Under the pieces are notes generated by a model. It was not told the DNA's origin. It saw only the letters and a list, made by a program, of their open reading frames with translations, and made no database searches. A program made the position numbers and the translations under genes. From NCBI GenBank assembly GCA_031373225.1, contig JANMMM010000114.1, positions 1-6,472 of the forward strand: a stretch of 6,472 bases of DNA, in the 5' to 3' direction. The number at the start of each line of letters is the position of its first letter. The stretch's first letter is position 1. Source of the DNA: JANOYJ01 sp031373225. Lineage in GTDB: Bacteria; Pseudomonadota; Alphaproteobacteria; Rhizobiales; Rhizobiaceae. Positions 1-5,004 of this stretch are shown here, piece after piece.

Positions 1-13
1 CGGCGCGTGACAG

Positions 14-130
14 TCCCTCACCTGGTTTGCTGCGCAAGCTGTCCTCTCCCCGCCGGGGAACGGCGCGGTGGCTCCCCTTCGCCTCTCCCCGGCGGGGAGA
101 GGACAGCTTGCGAAGCAAGCAGGTGAGGGA
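14..130. repeat. Imperfect inverted repeat, REP/MITE-like intergenic palindrome
   Basis: The left arm (14-59) and right arm (86-130) are near-perfect reverse complements of about 45 bases. They differ only by a one-base indel and a few substitutions around 25-34, and are separated by a spacer of 26 bases. The right side also holds a tight hairpin of its own: CCTCTCCCC (82-90) pairs with GGGGAGAGG (94-102) around a 3-base loop. The left arm keeps only the CCCC/GGGG core of that hairpin. This makes it look like two copies of one repeat unit facing each other. Units of this CCTCTCCCC/GGGGAGAGG kind, flanked by CCCTCACC and GCAAGC words, are common between genes in Hyphomicrobiales; that is recalled knowledge, not a search result. 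The element lies upstream of tldD. If transcribed from the left it could fold into a long hairpin and act as a transcript end or stabiliser for an upstream gene outside the window. Confidence 0.85.
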
Positions 131-160
131 AAGTCGAGCGCCATGCCAAACACCGCCCGC

Positions 161-189
161 TTGCGGTTACGTCCCCGCAGCCCTAAATC
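161..189 (+). promoter_or_regulatory. Weak sigma-70-like promoter candidate for tldD
   Basis: TTGCGG (161-166) and TAAATC (184-189) are separated by 17 bases. Each matches only three of six consensus positions. Initiation would fall about 20-25 bases before the tldD start, which is plausible. In GC-rich DNA such matches are frequent by chance, and a promoter left of the window cannot be excluded. Confidence 0.2.
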
Positions 190-208
190 AAAGTGACACT
201 CATCTCCC

Positions 209-212
209 GGAG
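209..212 (+). promoter_or_regulatory. Ribosome binding site fixing the tldD start
   Basis: GGAG stands six bases before the ATG at 219, an ideal Shine-Dalgarno spacing. It decides between this ATG and upstream in-frame codons back to 27, whose translation runs through the inverted repeat and resembles no TldD N-terminus. Confidence 0.6.
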
Positions 213-218
213 CCTCCC

Positions 219-1631
219 ATGAAAAACCTTATCGATCATTTCGACGCTTCGAGGGAGGAAGTCACATCGCTGGTCGCATCGGCCCTTTCCAAAGCCGACG
301 ACGGCGAGCTGTTCGCCGAGCACCGGCAGACCGAATCCCTCATGTTCGACAATGGCAAGCTGAAGACCGCCGCCTATAATGAGGACCGGGGCTTTGGCCT
401 GCGCGCCGTCGCGGGCGAGGCGGTCGGCTATGCGCATTCAGGCGAGATGAGCGTCGCGGCGCTGAAGCGGGCCTCGGACGCGGTGCGGGCGGTGCAGTCC
501 GGCTATTCGGGGAAGTATGCCGCCGCGCCGGCCGGCACCAATGTGAAGCTCTATGGCGATGAGAACCCGCTGGCCGGGCCGGGCTTTGAGGAGAAGGTCA
601 AGCTCTTGCAGGAGATTGACGCGTATCTGCGCGCCAAAGACCCGAAAGTTCAGCAGGTCACCGTGTCGCTCGCCGCCTCGTGGCAGCATGTGGAAATCCT
701 GCGCGCCGACGGTCACTTCGTCCGCGATGTGCGGCCGATGGTGCGGTTCAATGTGTCGGTTGTCGTCGGCGACGGGACGAAGCAGGAATCGGGCTCTTAC
801 GGCGCGGGCGGGCGCAAGGGGTTTGGCGAGTTCATCGCCTCGGACGCCTGGCAGTTCGCGGCAGACGAGGCGCTGCGGCAAGCCTTGGTCAATCTCAGCG
901 CAATCCCCGCCCCTGCCGGGACATTTGACATTGTTCTCTCTTCCGGCTGGCCGGGCGTCATGCTGCATGAGGCGGTCGGACACGGGCTTGAGGGCGATTT
1001 CAACCGCAAGAAAACCTCGGCCTTCGCCGGCCTGATGGGCGAGATGGTCGCCGCCAAAGGTGTCACGGTCGTGGACAATGGCACGATTTCCGAGCGGCGC
1101 GGCTCGCTGACCATTGACGATGAGGGCACGCCGACCAACAACACGGTGCTGATCGAAGACGGGCGCCTGGTCGGCTATATGCAGGACCGGCAGAACGCGA
1201 GACTGATGGGCGTTGCGCCCACCGGCAACGGGCGGCGCGAATCCTATGCGCACGAGCCGATGCCGCGCATGACGAACACCTATATGCTCTCCGGCGATAA
1301 GACCCCCGAAGAGATCATCGCTTCCATGAAGAAGGGCATTTACGCCGCCTCCTTCGGCGGCGGGCAGGTGGACATCACATCCGGCAAGTTCGTCTTCGGC
1401 TGCACCGAGGCCTATATGATCGAGAACGGCAAAGTCGGCGCGCCGGTCAAGGGCGCGATGCTGATCGGCAACGGGCCGGAATCGATGCGGCGCATCTCGA
1501 TGGTCGGCAATGACATGAAGCTCGACACGGGAATCGGCATGTGCGGCAAAGGCGGCCAGAGCGTGCCCGTCGGCGTGGGGCAGCCGCATCTGCGGATGGA
1601 TCAGGTGACGGTGGGCGGGACGGGGTTGTGA
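219..1631 (+). CDS. tldD: TldD, subunit of the TldD/TldE (PmbA) zinc metalloprotease
   Basis: This encodes a 470-residue protein, close to the roughly 480 usual for TldD. TldD pairs with TldE/PmbA in a cytoplasmic heterodimer that degrades unfolded or short peptides. In some bacteria it matures peptide antibiotics such as microcin B17 or degrades the antitoxin CcdA. The zinc motif HEAVGH is at residues 250-255, with E251 the expected catalytic acid. The glycine-rich C-terminal segment with C442 (in GMCGKGGQ) supplies the expected third metal ligand. Other family signatures are the GFGLRAVAG stretch near residue 47 and DDEGTPTNN near residue 308. An N-terminal PmbA/TldD domain is followed by the C-terminal metallopeptidase domain. 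The start at 219 is chosen from GGAG six bases upstream and from family length, although the frame stays open back to 27. The partner gene tldE is not in the window. The gene is GC-rich (42 of 60 bases in 421-480) and looks intact. Confidence in family assignment is very high; the physiological substrate is unknown. Confidence 0.96.
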   Translation: MKNLIDHFDASREEVTSLVASALSKADDGELFAEHRQTESLMFDNGKLKTAAYNEDRGFGLRAVAGEAVGYAHSGEMSVAALKRASDAVRAVQSGYSGKYAAAPAGTNVKLYGDENPLAGPGFEEKVKLLQEIDAYLRAKDPKVQQVTVSLAASWQHVEILRADGHFVRDVRPMVRFNVSVVVGDGTKQESGSYGAGGRKGFGEFIASDAWQFAADEALRQALVNLSAIPAPAGTFDIVLSSGWPGVMLHEAVGHGLEGDFNRKKTSAFAGLMGEMVAAKGVTVVDNGTISERRGSLTIDDEGTPTNNTVLIEDGRLVGYMQDRQNARLMGVAPTGNGRRESYAHEPMPRMTNTYMLSGDKTPEEIIASMKKGIYAASFGGGQVDITSGKFVFGCTEAYMIENGKVGAPVKGAMLIGNGPESMRRISMVGNDMKLDTGIGMCGKGGQSVPVGVGQPHLRMDQVTVGGTGL

Positions 1632-1637
1632 GGATCA

Positions 1638-2528
1638 ATGCCTGCGAGAAATATTCAGCTCCACACCACTGGGGATAGTATGCGAGAATCGGAAAACTTC
1701 CCTACCCACATAGACTTGATGTGGCCGACTCTTCAGGCTCTGAAGGCGCTTGGGGGATCAGGAACAATTGAAGAGATTTTCGACAAGACTGTCGAAATTG
1801 AAAAATTCTCCGAAACTTTGCAGAGCGCCAGGCAGCAAAATAGCAACAGCACCAAATTGGAGTATCGCCAAGCGTGGGCGCGCTCCTATCTAAAAAAATC
1901 CGGAGCCTTGGAAAATAGCAAGCGAGGTGTATGGGCGATAACGAAGTATGGTGAAAGCCTGACTGAAGGTGACATCAAGGGTCTGAACAAAAGGGTTGTG
2001 GCGTCCTATCAGGCCGATGCAGCACCTGGAGACGACTTCGCGCAGGAGACCAATGTCGTCCCTGCACAAATCTCTTGGAGAGATGAACTGCTTAATACGC
2101 TCCAAGCGATTGATCCTTCTGATTTTGAGAAATTGTGCCAGCGGCTTCTGAGAGAATCTGGATTCGTGAAAGTCGTCGTCACCGGCAAATCGAATGACGG
2201 TGGCATCGACGGCGTTGGTGTTCTTCGAGTGAACCTCCTGTCCTTTCAAGTTCTATTTCAATGCAAACGGTATAAGGGCAGCGTCGCTTCTTCCGTCGTC
2301 AGGGACTTTAGAGGTGCGATGGTTGGCAGGTCCGACAAGGGTCTGATTATCACGACTGGGTCGTTCACATCTGAGGCAAGAAAAGAAGCCACCAGAGACG
2401 GCGCACCGGCGATTGATCTTATCGATGGGTCAGAGCTGTGCGATCTTATGTTTGACTTAAAACTTGGAGTTGAAGTCAAAACCATTGAAACAGTCGTTGT
2501 AAAAAAAGGCTGGTTCGAGAACCTCTAA
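1638..2528 (+). CDS. mrr: Mrr-type restriction endonuclease (modification-dependent, type IV-like)
   Basis: The 296-residue protein has the two-part Mrr architecture. An N-terminal winged-helix DNA-recognition domain (about residues 25-108) includes LMWPTLQALKALGGSGTIEEI and YRQAWARSYLKKSGAL. A C-terminal Mrr catalytic domain (about 155-275) has the PD-(D/E)xK layout: E164 in DFEKLCQRLL, D191 in NDGGIDG, then Q208-C209-K210 as the QxK motif, followed by GLIITTGSFTSEARKEA (235-251). All expected nuclease residues are present. Mrr proteins cleave foreign DNA carrying methylated bases; the target modification here is unknown. The first ATG (1638) is six bases after the tldD stop, with GAGGA only three bases upstream. 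The ATG at 1680 (residue 15), with GGGGA four bases upstream, is an equally credible start, since the recognisable domain begins about ten residues later. Base composition is far lower in GC than its neighbours (27 of 60 in both 1741-1800 and 1801-1860), which suggests horizontal acquisition. No cognate methyltransferase gene is visible. It may be read from the tldD transcript. Confidence 0.92.
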   Translation: MPARNIQLHTTGDSMRESENFPTHIDLMWPTLQALKALGGSGTIEEIFDKTVEIEKFSETLQSARQQNSNSTKLEYRQAWARSYLKKSGALENSKRGVWAITKYGESLTEGDIKGLNKRVVASYQADAAPGDDFAQETNVVPAQISWRDELLNTLQAIDPSDFEKLCQRLLRESGFVKVVVTGKSNDGGIDGVGVLRVNLLSFQVLFQCKRYKGSVASSVVRDFRGAMVGRSDKGLIITTGSFTSEARKEATRDGAPAIDLIDGSELCDLMFDLKLGVEVKTIETVVVKKGWFENL

Positions 2529-2546
2529 ATGGAATCTGCGTCGCAT

Positions 2547-3770
2547 TCACCGCTCCAACAGCGCCACCGCCTCGACATGTGGCGACCAGAGGAACTGATC
2601 AAACGGCGTGACGCTCAAAAGCCTGTAGCCGCCATCGATCAAAATACGCAGATCGCGCGCCAGAGTCACCGGATTGCAGGAGATAGCAGCCACTCTCCTG
2701 ACAGAAGACTTGGCCAGCACCACGCATTGCGCCTCCGCCCCAGCCCTTGGCGGATCGAAAACTACGCCGTCATAGGCTTTGAGGTCAAAAGGCATCAACG
2801 GGCGGCGGAAAAGGTCGCGCTTTTCGGCGCTGATTGGCTTGAGGCCCTGCACATGTTTCCAGGCCTGGTCCAGCGCCGCGACCGAACCCGCATCGCTCTC
2901 GACGGCATGGACAGCGGATTTTTCCGCGAGGCGGAAAGTGAAGGAGCCGGCGCCAGCGAACAGATCGGCCACTTTTTTCGATTTCGCCATATGTCCGCAG
3001 ACCAAAGCCGCCATGGTTTCTTCGGCATGACGCACCGCCTGCAAAAACCCGCCGGGAGCAAGGAAAACCGGAACCCTGCCGAAGCTCAATACCGGCTTGC
3101 GCGGCTCGACGATGATTTCGCCGGCGACGCTGAGCCGCGACCAATTGTTGAGGATTGTGTATTCCGACGCGCGTTTTCGGGCCTCGCCCTTTGGAGCGGG
3201 GACACCATCGACGGAAATATCCAATCCAGAGCCAGTTTGAGTGACCGAAATTCTCGCCGGATCGCTTTTCGTCACAAGGATTGCCGCAAGCCTTTTCAAG
3301 GCCGGCAGCGCAGCGATGAGGGGGGGCATGGAAACCGGGCATTGCTCAATCTCGACAATATCGTGAGAGCGGGCCGCATTGAATCCGATCATGATCTTGT
3401 CATGGACCTTGCGGGCTGTGAATGTGACCCGGCGCCGCTCACCTGGCTGGCAGGTAATGGTCGGAAGAACCTCCGTTTCGATGCCCTTCGAGGCCAAAGC
3501 CTCAATAAGCAATTCCCGCTTCCATGCAAGATATGGCGCGGTCGCCCAGTGCTGCGAGGTGCAGCCGCCGCAATGTTCAAAATGTCGGCACACCGGTTCC
3601 ACCCGATCAAGCGATGGCGTCAAAACCGAAATTGCCGTGCCTTCAGTTCCCTTCACCGCGCAGTTGGCCCGTTCGCCGGGAAGCGTGAACGGCACGAAGA
3701 CGGGTCCCTTTTCGCCCACAGCCACGCCATCGCCCTGCGCGCCGACGCGCACAATATTCAGAGCCTCCAT
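2547..3770 (-). CDS. RumA/TrmA-family iron-sulfur RNA (uracil-5) methyltransferase, RlmD-like
   Basis: The 407-residue enzyme should transfer a methyl group from S-adenosylmethionine to C5 of a uridine, most likely in 23S rRNA. RlmD and RlmC modify U1939 and U747 in E. coli; which position is used here cannot be read from sequence. A TRAM-like RNA-binding segment covers about residues 1-48. The [4Fe-4S] ligands are C61, C67 and C70 (CRHFEHCGGC) with C144 (EQCP). The SAM-binding motif is DLFAGAGSFTF (269-279), followed by FDPPRAG (338-344). The nucleophile is C365 in ISCNP and the likely general base is E400 in HVEAV. The start lies on a double ATG. The second (3770) is chosen because AAGGA sits six bases upstream; the first (3773) would add one Met and overlap the tlyA stop as ATGA. 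Either way it overlaps tlyA and is probably translationally coupled to it. Its stop lies 18 bases from the convergent mrr stop. The gene is intact. Confidence 0.93.
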   Translation of the reverse strand: MEALNIVRVGAQGDGVAVGEKGPVFVPFTLPGERANCAVKGTEGTAISVLTPSLDRVEPVCRHFEHCGGCTSQHWATAPYLAWKRELLIEALASKGIETEVLPTITCQPGERRRVTFTARKVHDKIMIGFNAARSHDIVEIEQCPVSMPPLIAALPALKRLAAILVTKSDPARISVTQTGSGLDISVDGVPAPKGEARKRASEYTILNNWSRLSVAGEIIVEPRKPVLSFGRVPVFLAPGGFLQAVRHAEETMAALVCGHMAKSKKVADLFAGAGSFTFRLAEKSAVHAVESDAGSVAALDQAWKHVQGLKPISAEKRDLFRRPLMPFDLKAYDGVVFDPPRAGAEAQCVVLAKSSVRRVAAISCNPVTLARDLRILIDGGYRLLSVTPFDQFLWSPHVEAVALLER

Positions 3771-4531
3771 CATTGGTCCTTGACCCCGGCCAGCAGGAAT
3801 TCGCGGTTGCCGTCTCCGCCTTCGATAGGCGACGGACAGAAGCCGAGACTGCGCCAATACGGCTGCGCACCAAGCCAATCGGACAGCTCGCGCGCGATAA
3901 CTTCACCCTGCTTTTTGTCTCTCAAAAGCCCGCCTTTTCCAATCGCTTGTCTGCCCGCTTCGAACTGCGGTTTGACGAGAAGGAGACAATGCGCACCGCA
4001 ATCAGCTAACGCCAAGGCGTGGGGCAAGGCGAGCTTCAGCGATATGAAACTGACATCGCTGACGACAAATCCAATTGATTTTCCATCTAAATGCGCCACT
4101 GTCAGTTCGCGCGCATTCAAGCCTTCGAGACTGGCAATTCTTGAATCATTCAAAAAGCTGGCATGCAATTGCCCATCCCCGACGTCGACGGCCGTGACAT
4201 GGGCCGCGCCGCGCTCCAGCAGCACCTGCGTGAAGCCCCCCGTCGAAGCGCCGATGTCGAGCGCGTTCAAGCCGTTTGGAGAGAGTGAAAAATGGTTGAG
4301 ACCGGCAATGAGTTTCAGAGCTGCTCTGGAGACATATGCCTGCGCCGCGTCATCTGTCTCGACTGCGGTGTCTTTGGAAATCGCAAAACCGGGCTTTGAC
4401 ACGACTGCACCTTCCACGCGCACAGTGCCGCGCAGAATGGCGTCGCGCGCCCTTGAGCGCGTCGCAAACATGGCGCGCCGGACGAGCAGCTCGTCCAGCC
4501 GCAGTTTGGTTTCAGGTGCACGCGCGTTCAT
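3770..4531 (-). CDS. tlyA: TlyA-family rRNA 2'-O-methyltransferase with S4 domain
   Basis: The 253-residue protein has an N-terminal S4 RNA-binding domain (about residues 10-66, starting RLDELLVRRAMF) and an FtsJ/RrmJ-like Rossmann methyltransferase domain. SAM binding is by DIGASTGGFTQVLL (92-105). The expected K-D-K-E catalytic tetrad is K73 (SRAALK), D159 (SDVSF), K187 (LVKPQFEAGR) and E244 (GGDGNREFLL). The spacing closely matches that reported for mycobacterial TlyA. TlyA enzymes 2'-O-methylate cytidines in 16S and/or 23S rRNA. In mycobacteria this confers capreomycin sensitivity, and the old name haemolysin is misleading. Whether this protein modifies one or both subunits is not decided by what I can see. 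The start at 4531 has GAGG four bases upstream, buried in a hairpin (4533-4553). The stop overlaps the start of the downstream uracil methyltransferase gene. Together with that gene and dxs it forms a gene order familiar from alphaproteobacteria. Confidence 0.95.
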   Translation of the reverse strand: MNARAPETKLRLDELLVRRAMFATRSRARDAILRGTVRVEGAVVSKPGFAISKDTAVETDDAAQAYVSRAALKLIAGLNHFSLSPNGLNALDIGASTGGFTQVLLERGAAHVTAVDVGDGQLHASFLNDSRIASLEGLNARELTVAHLDGKSIGFVVSDVSFISLKLALPHALALADCGAHCLLLVKPQFEAGRQAIGKGGLLRDKKQGEVIARELSDWLGAQPYWRSLGFCPSPIEGGDGNREFLLAGVKDQ

Positions 4532-4532
4532 G

Positions 4533-4553
4533 CCGCCTCAATGCATGAGGCGG
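4533..4553 (-). promoter_or_regulatory. Hairpin enclosing the tlyA ribosome binding site
   Basis: On the minus strand CCGCCTCA (4553-4546) and TGAGGCGG (4540-4533) form a perfect 8-bp, GC-rich stem with a 5-base loop, TGCAT. The 3' arm holds the only visible Shine-Dalgarno sequence of tlyA, GAGG, and ends one base before the ATG at 4531. No run of T follows, so an intrinsic terminator is unlikely. Occlusion of the ribosome site is the simplest reading, but it is untested. Confidence 0.5.
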
Positions 4554-4577
4554 GCAGGTGTTGCAAGCTGCGCCGGT

Positions 4578-4889
4578 TCAGTCGCCGTATTCGCCGGCGA
4601 TAATGCGGAAGTTCTTAATTTCGACGGGCCTTGGAAAGCGCGGCTCGTTTGGCTGGACCAAGACCGTGGAAGTTGGCGCGAGGTCGAGCTTGGGCGGGAC
4701 AGACGCTGCGTCAGCCAATGCGATTTTGATCTCGATTTCAAGCGTCTCGCGCAGGCCGCCCATCTTGGAAGCGACCCGTTCAACGGCGGCACGCTCGATC
4801 TTAAGGTCATATTTCGGCGTCTCCACAGCGAAGGCTTTGGTGCCCAGCCACATCATCGCCAGTGTCGTCAACAGCGCTGTTTTCAGCAT
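4578..4889 (-). CDS. Small predicted exported protein of unknown function
   Basis: This encodes a 103-residue protein that I do not recognise. It begins with a convincing Sec signal peptide: positively charged MLKT, a hydrophobic stretch at residues 5-16, and AFA (19-21) as the likely signal peptidase I site. That leaves a mature periplasmic protein of about 82 residues. The mature part has no cysteine, so it is neither a lipoprotein nor disulfide-bonded, and no second membrane segment. Residues about 26-60 are rich in alternating charged and aliphatic residues (YDLKIERAAVERVASKMGG, then LEIEIKIALAD), followed by a proline-containing C-terminal half. GGGAG eight bases before the ATG supports the start, but it lies inside a stem (4891-4935). 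The gene sits between dxs and tlyA in the same direction, 46 bases before tlyA. Signal peptide and ribosome site argue that it is real; function cannot be inferred. Confidence 0.75.
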   Translation of the reverse strand: MLKTALLTTLAMMWLGTKAFAVETPKYDLKIERAAVERVASKMGGLRETLEIEIKIALADAASVPPKLDLAPTSTVLVQPNEPRFPRPVEIKNFRIIAGEYGD

Positions 4890-4890
4890 T

Positions 4891-4935
4891 TTTGTAACTC
4901 CCTGTCCCTCAATGATGATAGCAGGGAGTCACAAA
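4891..4935 (-). promoter_or_regulatory. Long hairpin or operator enclosing the ribosome site of the small exported-protein gene
   Basis: The arms TTTGTAACTCCCTG (4891-4904) and CAGGGAGTCACAAA (4922-4935) are reverse complements except at one position. In minus-strand RNA that position becomes a G-U pair, giving an unbroken 14-bp stem with a 17-base loop. The 3' arm contains the Shine-Dalgarno GGGAG (4902-4898) and ends one base before the ATG at 4889. No T run follows, so it is not an ordinary terminator for dxs. As DNA, the arm centres are 31 bp apart, about three helical turns, so a protein-binding operator is an alternative. Confidence 0.6.
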
Positions 4936-5004
4936 TCTTCGGCAAAGAAGCGCGGTTAGCGGGAGGCAAAAATTGTTGATTAAAGATCGCTTACCGGGAA
5001 TATC

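Noticed and set aside
27..218. Upstream extension of the tldD reading frame by 64 codons.
   Set aside because: It translates the inverted repeat into an Arg/Pro-rich stretch, has no good ribosome site, and exceeds family length; GGAG before 219 is decisive.
438..1589. Long open minus-strand frame (about 383 codons) opposite tldD.
   Set aside because: It is the codon-bias mirror of tldD; the translation is His/Arg/Ala-rich without recognisable motifs or an evident ribosome site.
2501..2523. Possible minus-strand terminator: GGTTC/GAACC pairing followed by seven T within the end of mrr.
   Set aside because: The stem is at most five pairs with a two-base loop and is separated from the T run by four bases; too weak to call.
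219..2528. Idea that tldD and mrr form a joint peptide-modification or defence system.
   Set aside because: TldD here looks like the ordinary housekeeping subunit, no precursor peptide or modification enzyme is nearby, and mrr differs sharply in composition. Adjacency is better explained by insertion.
2529..4979. Very long open plus-strand frame (about 816 codons) opposite the RumA-type gene, tlyA and the small exported-protein gene.
   Set aside because: The minus strand carries complete catalytic motifs of two known enzymes plus a signal peptide. The plus-strand translation is rich in Arg, Ser and Ala without domains and spans three separate genes. Long antisense frames are expected in GC-rich DNA.
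4936..5004. Possible terminator after dxs (GGTAAGCG with CGCTAACC on the minus strand).
   Set aside because: One mismatch in eight pairs, a loop of about 26 bases and no T run after it; probably chance.
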